Shown one piece after another: positions 50,826-59,956 of a stretch of DNA of 64,000 bases. The stretch spans positions 4,665 through 68,664 of the forward strand of contig JAZLFH010000012.1 of NCBI GenBank assembly GCA_045615705.1, in the 5' to 3' direction. The notes beneath the pieces are model-generated. The model did not search any database, was not told the DNA's origin, and saw only the letters and a program-made list of their open reading frames with translations. The first letter of the stretch is position 1. Each line of letters opens with the position of its first letter. The position numbers and the translations under genes were made by a program. This DNA comes from JAZLFH01 sp045615705 (GTDB taxonomy: Bacteria; Bacillota; Clostridia; UMGS1883).

Positions 50826-52184
50826 ATGAATATAATTATTGTAGGTTGCGGTAAGGTAGGTCAAACAGTTGCAGAACGGCTTAGCCAAGAGGAAAACCAC
50901 AATATTACAGTTGTAGATACGGCTCTTTCCGTTGTGCAGAATACTACAAACGCACTCGATATAATGGGCGTTGCGGGAAGCGGAACAGATGTGGAAACAT
51001 TAAAAGAGGCAGGCATTACCAAGGCTGATATTTTAATTGCAGTAACAGGTTCGGACGAAACAAATCTTATTTCGTGCCTTATGGCAAAAAAACTCGGCGG
51101 GGTAAAAACCATTGCAAGAATTCGCCGTCCCGAATACAGCAGTGCAATCAATACCATAAAGGATGATTTAGGACTTGCAATGGCAATAAATCCTGAAAAA
51201 ACAGCGGCAGAAGAAATTGCAAGAGTTCTCAGATTCCCGACAGCAATAAGCATTGACACATTTGCAAAAGGAAGAATTGAGATTTTAAAGTTTAAACTTC
51301 CCGAAGGAAGTGTCCTTGACAATATGAAGGTTATGGACATTTTGCCCAAATTAAACTGTGATGTCTTGGTTTGCGGAGTAGAAAGAGAAAACGAAGCGTT
51401 TATCCCGGGCGGAGATTTTGTGTTAAGGGCAGGAGATTATGTAAGCATTATCTCTTCAATATCGGGTCAGTCGGCATTCTTTAAGAAAATCGGGATAAAG
51501 ACAAATCGTGTAAAAGATGCACTTATTGTAGGCGGTGGAGAACTGTCTTACTACCTTGCGAAAAGACTTATCGAAACAGGTATTGATGTAAAAATAATTG
51601 AAAATAATACGCAAAGGTGCGAAGAAATATGCCAAATGCTTCCGAAAGCAACGGTTATAAACGGAGACGGAACAGATAACTTGTTATTGGAAGAGGAAGG
51701 AATCAAGTCTTGCGAGGCGTTTGTTTCGCTCACAAATATTGATGAACAAAATGTTCTTTTATCACTGTTTGCCAAAGATAAATCTTCGGCAAAAGTAGTT
51801 ACTAAAATAAACCGAATTGCTTATGACGAAGTTATTGAAAGTTTAGACCTCGGAACGACAATTCATCCGAAAAATCTCGTTGCGGAATACATTGTCCGCT
51901 TTGTCAGGGCAAAAAACAACTCAATAGGAAGCAATATTGAAACAATGCATATGATTTTGGACGGCAAAGCGGAAGCACTTGAATTTAGGGTTGGAGAAAA
52001 TGACCCTGTTGTGGACATTCCCATTCAGGAACTTGACCTTAAAAAGAATATTTTAATTGCTTGTATCAACAGAAACGGTAAGGTTGTAATTCCTCGCGGA
52101 AAAGATAAGATAGAAGCAAATGACACAGTAATTGTTGTAACGCTGAAATCGGGATTTAAAGATATTTCGGATATCTTGAAATAG
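50826..52184 (+). CDS. trkA: Trk potassium uptake regulator TrkA
   Basis: 452 aa. Peripheral gate protein of the Trk/Ktr K+ channel with two RCK modules. NIIIVGCGKVGQTVAERLSQ (first NAD-binding fold) and ALIVGGGELSYYLAKRLIE (second, about residue 230) are clear; each is followed by a TrkA_C domain (RIEILKFKLPEGSVL and AEALEFRVGENDPV). The ATG at 50826 gives AGGTGA a 5-nt spacing; the ATG just before would leave too little. trkH follows 12 nt later. Confidence 0.95.
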   Translation: MNIIIVGCGKVGQTVAERLSQEENHNITVVDTALSVVQNTTNALDIMGVAGSGTDVETLKEAGITKADILIAVTGSDETNLISCLMAKKLGGVKTIARIRRPEYSSAINTIKDDLGLAMAINPEKTAAEEIARVLRFPTAISIDTFAKGRIEILKFKLPEGSVLDNMKVMDILPKLNCDVLVCGVERENEAFIPGGDFVLRAGDYVSIISSISGQSAFFKKIGIKTNRVKDALIVGGGELSYYLAKRLIETGIDVKIIENNTQRCEEICQMLPKATVINGDGTDNLLLEEEGIKSCEAFVSLTNIDEQNVLLSLFAKDKSSAKVVTKINRIAYDEVIESLDLGTTIHPKNLVAEYIVRFVRAKNNSIGSNIETMHMILDGKAEALEFRVGENDPVVDIPIQELDLKKNILIACINRNGKVVIPRGKDKIEANDTVIVVTLKSGFKDISDILK

Positions 52185-52196
52185 CAGGAGAGTAAT

Positions 52197-53636
52197 ATGA
52201 ACATAAAAACAGTAAGACGCATATTGGGACTCGTGCTTTTTGTAGAGGCCGTTTCCATGCTGTTACCGATAGTTTGTGCGATAATATACGGAGAAAAAGA
52301 CTGCATCTTTGCATTTTCAAAGTGTATCGTATTAGCCATTGTAATTGGTGGACTTTTAACCATTAAGACTAATTCAAAAGAGTCTATGTTTGCAAAAGAA
52401 GGCTTTGCAAGTGTTGCACTTGCTTGGATTGTCATGAGTATATTCGGAGCACTTCCTTTTGTATTTTCAGGGACCATTCCGAATTTTATAGATGCACTTT
52501 TTGAAACCGCATCGGGGTTTTCAACAACAGGGGCATCAATTCTTACCGATGTTGAAGCACTTCCGAAGAGTATGCTTTTTTGGAGAAGTTTTACTCACTG
52601 GCTCGGCGGTATGGGAGTATTGGTATTCTTGCTTGCGATTATTCCATCGGCAGGCGGAAATAATTTTTTCTTAATGAAGGCGGAAAGCCCCGGGCCGAGT
52701 GTAAGTAAGTTAGTTCCCCGTGTAAAGACAAGTGCAACTATTTTGTACGGGATATATATTGTAATGACGGTCATAGAAATGATAATTCTTCTTTTGGGCG
52801 GTATGGAAGCGTTTGATGCAATTACACTTTCACTCGGTACCGCAGGAACCGGCGGATTTGCGGTAAGAAATTCGGGACTTTCGGATTACAGTGCATTTTC
52901 ACAGATTGTTATTACTGTATTTATGATACTTTTTGGTATTGATTTTTCGCTTTATTATCTTACTTTGACCAAAAAAGTTAAGTCGGCATTAAAATCAAGT
53001 GAACTTCATTGGTATTTGATTATTATTTTTACGGCAATAACCGCTATCACAATAAATTGCAGACACCTTTTCGCAAGTTTGGGAGAAACTATTCGCCACA
53101 CTGCGTTTCAGGTAGGCTCAATAATTACCACAACCGGATACTCGACATGCGATTTTAACCTTTGGCCCGAACTTTCAAAGACAATTTTGGTTACGCTTAT
53201 GTTTGTAGGTGCTTGTGCGGGAAGTACCGGCGGCGGAATAAAGGTTTCAAGAATAATAATCTTGGCAAAGAGCCTTGTAAAAGAAATCAGGATTGCGGCT
53301 CACCCCAAGGCAACAGTTAAAACGACCATGAACGGAAGATTGGTTGAGCATGAAACGGTACGCTCAATCAATACATACATGGTTGCTTATGTAATAATAT
53401 TTGTAGTTTCAATTTTACTGATAAGTTTTGACAATTTTGACTACACAACTAATTTTACTGCCGTTTCGGCAACGCTTAACAACATAGGACCGGGACTTAA
53501 TTTAGTCGGTCCTACGGGAAATTTTTCAATGTTTTCGCCGGTTTCAAAACTTGTAATGGTGTTTGATATGCTTGCGGGAAGACTTGAAATATTCCCGATG
53601 CTCGTACTCTTTTCAAAATTTGCATGGAAGAAATAA
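52197..53636 (+). CDS. trkH: Trk potassium transporter subunit TrkH
   Basis: 479 aa integral membrane protein with about ten helices in four M1-P-M2 repeats. Filter-like segments are visible: TASGFSTTGASIL, GTAGTGGFAVRN, ITTTGYSTCDF and NNIGPGLNLVGPTG, each with the key Gly. LHWYLIIIFTAITA and VGACAGSTGGGIKVSRI lie between them. It imports K+ with TrkA. Fused organisation and order match trk operons. Confidence 0.95.
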   Translation: MNIKTVRRILGLVLFVEAVSMLLPIVCAIIYGEKDCIFAFSKCIVLAIVIGGLLTIKTNSKESMFAKEGFASVALAWIVMSIFGALPFVFSGTIPNFIDALFETASGFSTTGASILTDVEALPKSMLFWRSFTHWLGGMGVLVFLLAIIPSAGGNNFFLMKAESPGPSVSKLVPRVKTSATILYGIYIVMTVIEMIILLLGGMEAFDAITLSLGTAGTGGFAVRNSGLSDYSAFSQIVITVFMILFGIDFSLYYLTLTKKVKSALKSSELHWYLIIIFTAITAITINCRHLFASLGETIRHTAFQVGSIITTTGYSTCDFNLWPELSKTILVTLMFVGACAGSTGGGIKVSRIIILAKSLVKEIRIAAHPKATVKTTMNGRLVEHETVRSINTYMVAYVIIFVVSILLISFDNFDYTTNFTAVSATLNNIGPGLNLVGPTGNFSMFSPVSKLVMVFDMLAGRLEIFPMLVLFSKFAWKK

Positions 53637-53656
53637 TAAAGTAAGGAGATATGAAA

Positions 53657-54277
53657 ATGAGAATTATAACGGTAAGCAGAGAATTCAGCAGTGGCGGAAG
53701 AGAGGTTGCAAAGCGTTTGGCTGATGTTTTGGGCTTTAAGTACTATGACCGTGAGATTATTACGGGAATAGCAGAACAGTGCGGAGAAAGTGAGAATTTT
53801 ATAAGGCATACTCTTCGCAATTCATCGGAGATTTCCACACCCATTACATTTGGAAATTCATTTTCCATAAATCTTCCTCAACTTATGCGTACAGATATTT
53901 TGGTTTCACAAAAAAATGTCATTGAAGAACTCGCAAAACAAGGCGAAGACTTCATAATGGTTGGAAGAAATTCCGATATTTTATTAAGAGAATACAATCC
54001 GCTGAATATTTTTATATGTGCAAATAAAGAAGCGAAAATCCAAAGATGTATAGACAGGGCTCCCGAGGGCGAAAAACTTACAAGAAAAGAAATTGAGAAG
54101 AAGATGGCGAAAATTGATAAGTCAAGGAAGAGAACGAGAGCAATGATTGCAGACGGCGAGTGGGGAGAAAGACATCAGTATAACCTGATCGTAAATACAA
54201 CCGGTTGGGATATGAAAGAGTTGTCGATTGTTTTGGGTGATTTTTGCAAGAGTTGGTTTGACAGAAACAATAAATAG
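53657..54277 (+). CDS. Cytidylate kinase-like family protein
   Basis: 206 aa from the ATG at 53657; AAGGAG at 53643 gives 8 nt spacing to it and only 2 nt to the earlier ATG. It begins ITVSREFSSGGREVAKRLAD, a P-loop variant (GGREVA in place of GxGKS) typical of the cytidylate-kinase-like family, followed by FKYYDREI and GRNSDILL. The weakened P-loop suggests a different activity from the true cmk at 29.3 kb. Third gene after trkAH, with a terminator behind. Confidence 0.85.
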   Translation: MRIITVSREFSSGGREVAKRLADVLGFKYYDREIITGIAEQCGESENFIRHTLRNSSEISTPITFGNSFSINLPQLMRTDILVSQKNVIEELAKQGEDFIMVGRNSDILLREYNPLNIFICANKEAKIQRCIDRAPEGEKLTRKEIEKKMAKIDKSRKRTRAMIADGEWGERHQYNLIVNTTGWDMKELSIVLGDFCKSWFDRNNK

Positions 54278-54284
54278 CCTTTTT

Positions 54285-54313
54285 AAAGGTGTCGGGATAT
54301 TTCCGACACTTTT
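54285..54313 (+). terminator. Terminator after the cytidylate-kinase-like gene
   Basis: Stem TGTCGGGA / TTCCGACA (one G-U pair) with loop TAT, extended by flanking A and T runs with one bulge. Confidence 0.7.
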
Positions 54314-54332
54314 AGTGAAGAACAAAAAAATG

Positions 54333-54362
54333 CTTGCATATTTATTCAAAAAGGTGTATTAT
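54333..54362 (+). promoter_or_regulatory. argGH promoter overlapped by an ArgR-like box
   Basis: -35 TTGCAT (54334-54339), 17 bp, -10 TATTAT (54357-54362). The 18 bp at 54333-54350 fit the classical ARG box pattern TNTGNATWWWWATNCANA at every fixed position but the first. Such a site across the -35 would let arginine-bound ArgR block the polymerase. Confidence 0.7.
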
Positions 54363-54400
54363 TTATCAATAAACAGAAAACATGGTTTGGAGGTAACATC

Positions 54401-55630
54401 ATGGATAAGAAAAATATCAAAAAGATAGTTTTGGCGTATTCCGGCGGTCTTGATACATCAATTATTATCCCGTGGTTAAAGGAGAACTACAATAATCCCG
54501 AGATTATTGCGGTATCCGGAAATGTCGGACAAAAATCGGAACTTGAAGGACTTGAAGAGAAAGCCATAAAGACAGGTGCTTCAAAGATTTACATAGAAGA
54601 TCTCACTGAGGAGTTCTTGACAGATTATGTATTTCCGTGCGTCCAGGCGGGAGCACTTTATGAGGAATATATGTTGGGAACTGCATTTGCCCGTCCTCCG
54701 ATTGCAAAGAGAATTGCGGAAATTGCACTTTCAGAAGGTGCGGACGCAATTTGTCATGGTTGCACGGGAAAAGGAAATGACCAGGTCCGTTTTGAAATGG
54801 CAATCAAGGCTTTTGCTCCCGATATGCCGATTATTGCTCCGTGGCGTGAGTGGGACATCAAATCTCGTGATGAGGAAATTGATTATGCACAAGCACACAA
54901 TGTACCGCTTAAAATTAACAGAGAAACGAATTATTCAAAGGATAAAAACATCTGGCATCTTTCACACGAAGGACTTGACCTTGAAGACCCGAAGAACGAG
55001 CCCCTTTACAACAAAGAGGGATTCCTTGAAATGGGTGTAAGTCCCGAAAAGGCACCGGATAAGCCGACATATGTAACAATACACTTTGAAAAAGGCGTTC
55101 CCACAGAAATTGACGGCAAAAAGATGAATGCAACGGAAGTTGTAACAACTTTAAACAAACTTGGCGGCGAAAACGGAATAGGACTTCTCGACATTGTGGA
55201 AAACCGCTTGGTAGGTATGAAGTGCCGTGGAGTTTATGAAACACCGGGCGGAGCGATTCTTTATAAAGCACACAGCGTGCTTGAATCAATTTGCCTTGAT
55301 AAAGAAACGGCACATTATAAATCACTTGTAGCACAAAAACTCGGCGAACTTGTTTATAATGCACAGTGGTTTACACCCCTTACAAAGGCAATTTTAAGTT
55401 TTGTTAAGACAACTCAGGAAACGGTTACGGGAGATGTAAAGTTAAAACTCTACAAAGGTAATATGATAAATGCGGGAGTATCTTCAAAGTACTCGTTATA
55501 CGATAGCGAGATAGCAACATTTGATGAGGACGAAGTATATGACCAGAAAGACTCCGCAGGGTTTATAAACCTTTACTCACTTTCTACAAAGGTTTATGCA
55601 AAAATGAAAGAAAAGAATAATTTGAAGTAG
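54401..55630 (+). CDS. argG: Argininosuccinate synthase
   Basis: 409 aa. It joins citrulline and aspartate with ATP. The pyrophosphatase-type N loop is VLAYSGGLDTSIIIPWL; GCTGKGNDQVRFE and the TNYSKDKNIWHLSHEG block bind substrates. GGAGG stands 8 nt before the ATG. argH follows 8 nt later, and the operator upstream suggests arginine control. Confidence 0.97.
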   Translation: MDKKNIKKIVLAYSGGLDTSIIIPWLKENYNNPEIIAVSGNVGQKSELEGLEEKAIKTGASKIYIEDLTEEFLTDYVFPCVQAGALYEEYMLGTAFARPPIAKRIAEIALSEGADAICHGCTGKGNDQVRFEMAIKAFAPDMPIIAPWREWDIKSRDEEIDYAQAHNVPLKINRETNYSKDKNIWHLSHEGLDLEDPKNEPLYNKEGFLEMGVSPEKAPDKPTYVTIHFEKGVPTEIDGKKMNATEVVTTLNKLGGENGIGLLDIVENRLVGMKCRGVYETPGGAILYKAHSVLESICLDKETAHYKSLVAQKLGELVYNAQWFTPLTKAILSFVKTTQETVTGDVKLKLYKGNMINAGVSSKYSLYDSEIATFDEDEVYDQKDSAGFINLYSLSTKVYAKMKEKNNLK

Positions 55631-55638
55631 GTTTTATA

Positions 55639-57018
55639 ATGGGTAAAATGTGGGCAGGCAGGACAGACGGGAAAACCGAAAAGATTGCCGATGATTTCAA
55701 TTCATCAATTCATTTTGATAAGAGAATGTACCAAGAGGACATAAGGGGAAGTATAGCTCATGCGGTTATGCTCAAAAATCAGGGCATAATCGAAGAATCT
55801 GAGGCACTTTCAATTATTGCCGGCTTGGAAGGTATTTTAAACGACTTAAACAGCGGTGCACTTTTGTTTGATATGGACTGCGAAGATATTCATATGTTCG
55901 TGGAAGAAAAACTTACAGAAAGAATAGGCGATGCGGGAAAACGCCTGCACACTGCACGAAGCCGTAACGACCAAGTGGCACTTGACATCAGAATGTATCT
56001 TAGAAATGAAATTGACGAATTAAAGAAACTTTTAATAAGCCTTTTAGAAGTTATAAATAAAAAGGCAAAAGAGTACCAAAATACCGTAATGCCGGGATAT
56101 ACTCATCTCCAAAGGGCTCAACCCATTACATTTTCGCATCACATTTTGGCGTATGCCATGATGTTTTCAAGAGATATAACAAGGCTAAACGATTGCAGGA
56201 AAAGAATGAATTTCTCGCCGATAGGAAGTTGTGCGTTGGCAGGAACAACATACAATACCGACCGCCGTTTTGAGGCTGAGGAACTTGGCTTTTCCGGGAT
56301 TTGCTTAAACAGTATTGATGGCGTAAGCGACAGAGATTTTTGTATTGAATTAATGTCTTGTATCTCAATTATTATGATGCACCTTTCAAGGTTTTCGGAA
56401 GAAATTATCCTTTGGTCAAGTCTTGAATTTAAGTTTGTTACACTTTCGGACGAATACACAACAGGCTCGTCCATTATGCCACAGAAGAAAAATCCCGATA
56501 TGGCGGAACTTGTCCGTGGTAAGACCGGCAGAGTATACGGCGATTTGATGGCACTCTTGACAACACTTAAAGGACTCCCTCTTGCGTATAACAAAGATAT
56601 GCAGGAGGATAAAGAAAGCATCTTTGATGCCGTAGATACGGTTAAAATGTGCTTGGAGGTATTTTCCGGAATGCTTGATACTCTGAGGGCAAACGAGGAC
56701 AAAATGCTTGAAGCATCAAAAGAAGGCTTTATAAATGCAACAGACCTTGCAGATTATTTGACAAAAAAAGGCATGCCTTTTCGAAGTGCTTATAAGATTT
56801 CAGGCTCTCTTGTAGCATATTGCATTAAAAAGAATAAAACGCTTGAATCACTTACCATTGATGAGTATAAGGAATTTTCCGAAATCTTCGATGAAGAGGT
56901 TTATAAGGCAATAGACTTAACAGAGTGCATAAAAAAGAGAATCAGCGAAGGCGGAACGGGTGAAGAATCCGTGAAAATGCAGATAGAATATATTGATAAG
57001 TTTATAAAAGAAAACTAA
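55639..57018 (+). CDS. argH: Argininosuccinate lyase
   Basis: 459 aa. It splits argininosuccinate into arginine and fumarate. MWAGRTDGKTEKIADDFNSS at the N terminus, TARSRNDQVALDIRMYLR, PGYTHLQRAQPITFSHH and the catalytic loop GSSIMPQKKNPD are intact. Last gene of argGH; a terminator follows at once. Confidence 0.97.
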   Translation: MGKMWAGRTDGKTEKIADDFNSSIHFDKRMYQEDIRGSIAHAVMLKNQGIIEESEALSIIAGLEGILNDLNSGALLFDMDCEDIHMFVEEKLTERIGDAGKRLHTARSRNDQVALDIRMYLRNEIDELKKLLISLLEVINKKAKEYQNTVMPGYTHLQRAQPITFSHHILAYAMMFSRDITRLNDCRKRMNFSPIGSCALAGTTYNTDRRFEAEELGFSGICLNSIDGVSDRDFCIELMSCISIIMMHLSRFSEEIILWSSLEFKFVTLSDEYTTGSSIMPQKKNPDMAELVRGKTGRVYGDLMALLTTLKGLPLAYNKDMQEDKESIFDAVDTVKMCLEVFSGMLDTLRANEDKMLEASKEGFINATDLADYLTKKGMPFRSAYKISGSLVAYCIKKNKTLESLTIDEYKEFSEIFDEEVYKAIDLTECIKKRISEGGTGEESVKMQIEYIDKFIKEN

Positions 57019-57020
57019 CA

Positions 57021-57054
57021 AAAAGAGCGACAAGCCTTAAATTGTCGCTCTTTT
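57021..57054 (+). terminator. Terminator of argGH
   Basis: 13-bp stem AAAAGAGCGACAA / TTGTCGCTCTTTT with an 8-nt loop, then a T-rich tail. Confidence 0.9.
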
Positions 57055-57161
57055 TATCAATTTATGCTCAATAGATAGTTTAGCCGTATTTAACTCCAAT
57101 TATTGTTTATTATGGAATAAATCCTTGTATAATATGCCTGTGGCGTATTTCATGTTGTTAA

Positions 57162-57215
57162 GCATTTCACTGCGGAGCAATTCCGCAAATCCGACAGAAT
57201 TTATTTCGTTTTTTC
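57162..57215. repeat. Possible degenerate palindrome array (array 5)
   Basis: GCATTTCAC precedes TGCGGA(GCAAT)TCCGCA (57171-57187), then AAATCCGACAGAATTT. The ATTTCA spacer and short hairpin resemble arrays 1, 2 and 4, but only one good unit remains. It lies in the 470-bp gap between argH and the methyltransferase, where I find no convincing gene. Confidence 0.4.
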
Positions 57216-57235
57216 TGAAAAAGGCGATCAATTTC

Positions 57236-57318
57236 AATACAAATGCACCCCACGGTTTTTTGGGGTGCATTTGTCAGTTTGCCGGGGTGCATCGTGGGAA
57301 ATTGGGTGCATTTGTATT
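57236..57318 (+). repeat. Competing hairpins around three GGGTGCAT copies
   Basis: The left arm AATACAAATGCACCCC (57236-57251) can pair with GGGGTGCATTTG at 57262-57273, with GGGGTGCAT at 57284-57292 or with GGGTGCATTTGTATT at 57304-57318. The choices exclude each other. The 57319-57428 remainder up to the methyltransferase promoter is AT-rich and shows nothing clear. Confidence 0.65.
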
Positions 57319-57428
57319 AAAAGTGGAGTTCATCTTGAAAAACGGGCATCATTTCACACGATTACTCATTTAATGTAAAATTAGTTTCGGTGCATCAAAC
57401 ATTTTGTTTTAAGTAACAAATATAATAT

Positions 57429-57457
57429 TTGACAAAGCACTTTTTATCTGCTATAAT
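57429..57457 (+). promoter_or_regulatory. Perfect-consensus promoter of the methyltransferase
   Basis: -35 TTGACA (57429-57434), exactly 17 bp, -10 TATAAT (57452-57457). No operator-like dyad is obvious right at it. Confidence 0.8.
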
Positions 57458-57490
57458 AAAAACACAATGTGATTTATAGGAGAATGGGTT

Positions 57491-59026
57491 ATGAAAGCAA
57501 ATTATAACAAGTTATTAAAAATGCTTATTGACCGGAAAATGACCAAAACCGACCTTCGTGAGCAGGCTAAAATCAGTTCAAGCACTCTTGCAAAAATCGG
57601 AAAAGAAGAAATGGTAAGTTCCGATGTTCTGACAAAAATTTGTAATGTGCTTTCTTGTGATATCGGTGATATCGTTGAACTTGTCAGAGATGAAAATGAA
57701 GAATACGAAGTAATCAATTCTCCGGGTAAATTAAAAGTTGTTTCGTTGTTTTCCGGTGCCGGTGGTATGGATTTAGGATTTATTAATGCCGGTTTTGAAA
57801 TTATTTGGGCAAACGACTTTTTTCAAGAAGCCGTTGCTTCATATCGCAAAAATATTGGTAAACATATGATACACGGAGATATCACAAAAATTAAAAACGA
57901 AGATATCCCCAACGGTGCGGATGTAATAATCGGGGGTTTTCCTTGCCAAGGTTTTTCGGTTGCCAACACCAGGCGTTCAATGGAAGACAAGCGTAATTTC
58001 TTATATAAAGAAATGCTTAGAATAATTAAAGATAAAAAGCCAAAATTCTTTGTAGCTGAAAATGTAAAAGGTATTTTGTCAATTGAAAACGGTAAAGTTT
58101 TTGAGATGATAAAGTCGGATTTTGAAAATTTAGGTTATGATGTTGAACCAAGGGTTTTGAATGCAGCTGAATACGGTGTGGCTCAAGCAAGAGAACGAGT
58201 TGTAATTATCGGAAACAGATTGGGAATAGAGAATCCTTTCCCCGCAAAAACCCATTATCTTCCCGGATTTGAAGACAAAAAATTGTTTCCTGCATTTACG
58301 ACGGAACAGGCTATTGGTTTCTTGTCTAATATAAAAATATCTAACAAGCCTAAAACTATCAAAATTGAAGATTTGAAAAAGCACATAAAAGCAACGGGTA
58401 TTAAAGACGAAGATGGATTTTTTGAAATACTTGGAGTAGATAAAAATTGCAATGAAATCTCAATTACAAATCATATTGCTTCCGAAAATGTAGCAGATAC
58501 ATTTTGGGGAAGAGAGTATGAAGTAAATCAGCATGACATTTGTGATTACTTGAGATTTTGGAGAGATAAAGCCGGTTGGACAACTAAAAAGGTTGATGAG
58601 CATTTTGGATATTCTTACACAGCCGGACATTGGTTTAGAAAAGATAACAATTCCGGAAGTATACCGAGTCCGGAAGATTGGTGGGAACTCAAAAAAATCT
58701 TTGGATTTGATGATAAATACGATAAAGCCGTTACCACTCTTGTAGAAAAAGAAATAAAATTTGAACAGTCTTTGAGAATTACCAACTGGGATAGGCCGAG
58801 CGATACAATTACGGCAACAAGCCCGGAAATTCATGTTAATAAAAAAAGAAGATTAAGTGCAAGGGAATGTGCAATTCTTCAGTCTTTCCCTGTTACATAT
58901 GAATTTACGGGAAGCCTTAATAAAATGTATACACAAATCGGCAATGCTGTGCCGGTTAAATTGGCAACTAAAATAGCAACAGGAATAAAAGATGCAATAG
59001 AAAAAAATAATGAGAGTGAAAAATAA
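57491..59026 (+). CDS. DNA (cytosine-5) methyltransferase with N-terminal helix-turn-helix domain
   Basis: 511 aa. Residues 1 to about 66 are an XRE-type helix-turn-helix (MTKTDLREQAKISSSTLAKIG...VLTKICNVLSCDIGDIVEL). The C5-methyltransferase then starts at KVVSLFSGAGGMDLGF (motif I), with the catalytic GGFPCQGFSVAN (motif IV), AENVKG (VI), QARERVVIIG (VIII) and the C-terminal QIGNAVPVKLA (X). The stretch between VIII and IX, where specificity is set, is long and has a second helix-turn-helix-like segment (YLRFWRDKAGWTTKKVDEHF, about 355-375). Methylation of the host site protects against the convergent nuclease. Recognition sequence unknown. Confidence 0.93.
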   Translation: MKANYNKLLKMLIDRKMTKTDLREQAKISSSTLAKIGKEEMVSSDVLTKICNVLSCDIGDIVELVRDENEEYEVINSPGKLKVVSLFSGAGGMDLGFINAGFEIIWANDFFQEAVASYRKNIGKHMIHGDITKIKNEDIPNGADVIIGGFPCQGFSVANTRRSMEDKRNFLYKEMLRIIKDKKPKFFVAENVKGILSIENGKVFEMIKSDFENLGYDVEPRVLNAAEYGVAQARERVVIIGNRLGIENPFPAKTHYLPGFEDKKLFPAFTTEQAIGFLSNIKISNKPKTIKIEDLKKHIKATGIKDEDGFFEILGVDKNCNEISITNHIASENVADTFWGREYEVNQHDICDYLRFWRDKAGWTTKKVDEHFGYSYTAGHWFRKDNNSGSIPSPEDWWELKKIFGFDDKYDKAVTTLVEKEIKFEQSLRITNWDRPSDTITATSPEIHVNKKRRLSARECAILQSFPVTYEFTGSLNKMYTQIGNAVPVKLATKIATGIKDAIEKNNESEK

Positions 59027-59038
59027 TTTCACTCTCAT
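59010..59038. terminator. Hairpin between methyltransferase and nuclease genes
   Basis: 12-bp stem ATGAGAGTGAAA / TTTCACTCTCAT with loop AATAA, overlapping the methyltransferase stop. It lacks a long T run but may end both converging transcripts. Confidence 0.55.
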
Positions 59039-59047
59039 AGGTAGAAT

Positions 59048-59857
59048 TTATTCTTCTGCAGAAACATCAAAATTATCAAGATAGAATTGAAGTTTTCTTT
59101 TAACATAGTCGGACATATCGGGATTTTTATGTATTATCCGAACTCTTTTCTTGCTCCCCGGTAAAAGTTCAAATGTTGGAATTGCACTAAAATTATAGCG
59201 TGCTTTACCTGGATTTTTACCTGCTTTTAGCGGTCTAGACCCATAATGCTCTTGTAATTTACCGTTTGGCAAACTCATAATAGAGATAAGTTCACAACGC
59301 TGTGTTACGGAACTGTTTAATAAGCAGACAAAATAAGTTAAAGTAATCTTCTTATCACCATTTGTTTTTGTATAAAACTTCGGCAAGTTCGGACGGTACT
59401 CTTCATGATGTTCATTGGGCCTGCCGGCATTTTTTATTATTGTCCCGGCATATGAATTTTGATTTTCACCAACAAAAATACAAGTATTGAAATCTCCTAT
59501 GTTATCTTGCGATGTTGTGCCTTCACTTGTTGTAACACTTTTTAAATCAATATGAATATAAGCATCATCAACCTCGAAAAACAGGTCTGAACTAACAGGA
59601 CATGAATTGGGTTTTCCGGCGATTTTTCCGTTTAATAAAGCATATACGATTCTCTCACTACCGACATCAAATAATGAAATGCCACCGTCATCATTTCCAT
59701 ACAAACCTTGCCAGTCGTTCCTTATGTCATCCATCGACAGCATACCGGCAACTATTTCATCTTCGACAAATTTTAAGAAATACCAATATTTCATTAAATA
59801 TTTATATTCAAGGGCTTCCAATTCTTCAAGAGAAATATTTGAATTATCAAACGACAT
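59048..59857 (-). CDS. Putative type II restriction endonuclease
   Basis: 269 aa from the ATG at 59857, where GGAG lies 9 nt upstream; two earlier ATGs lack a site. FFEVDDAYIHIDLKSVTTSEG near residues 110-130 fits a PD-(D/E)xK core (Asp then D-L-K). The remainder is not recognised. The tail-to-tail position 21 nt from a C5-methyltransferase, with no other nuclease near, makes it the cognate cutter. GTTTSQDNIGDFNT follows the core and may contact Mg or DNA. Function is inferred from motif and location. Confidence 0.78.
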   Translation of the reverse strand: MSFDNSNISLEELEALEYKYLMKYWYFLKFVEDEIVAGMLSMDDIRNDWQGLYGNDDGGISLFDVGSERIVYALLNGKIAGKPNSCPVSSDLFFEVDDAYIHIDLKSVTTSEGTTSQDNIGDFNTCIFVGENQNSYAGTIIKNAGRPNEHHEEYRPNLPKFYTKTNGDKKITLTYFVCLLNSSVTQRCELISIMSLPNGKLQEHYGSRPLKAGKNPGKARYNFSAIPTFELLPGSKKRVRIIHKNPDMSDYVKRKLQFYLDNFDVSAEE

Positions 59858-59956
59858 AAACACCATCTCCATTAGTATATGTAGATAATTTTATCATATA
59901 ATGTCGATTTTGTCTATAAAAATTTGGGTATGTGATTTTAATAAAAAAATAATGCA

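Noticed and set aside
57125..57373. 82-codon ORF in the argH-methyltransferase gap
   Set aside because: It runs through the competing hairpins and the possible array remnant, has no ribosome site and no recognisable protein pattern; likely chance.
57491..59857. Prophage or large genomic island at the RM system
   Set aside because: Only two genes, flanked by argH and tRNA genes; no integrase, structural or transposase gene is visible.
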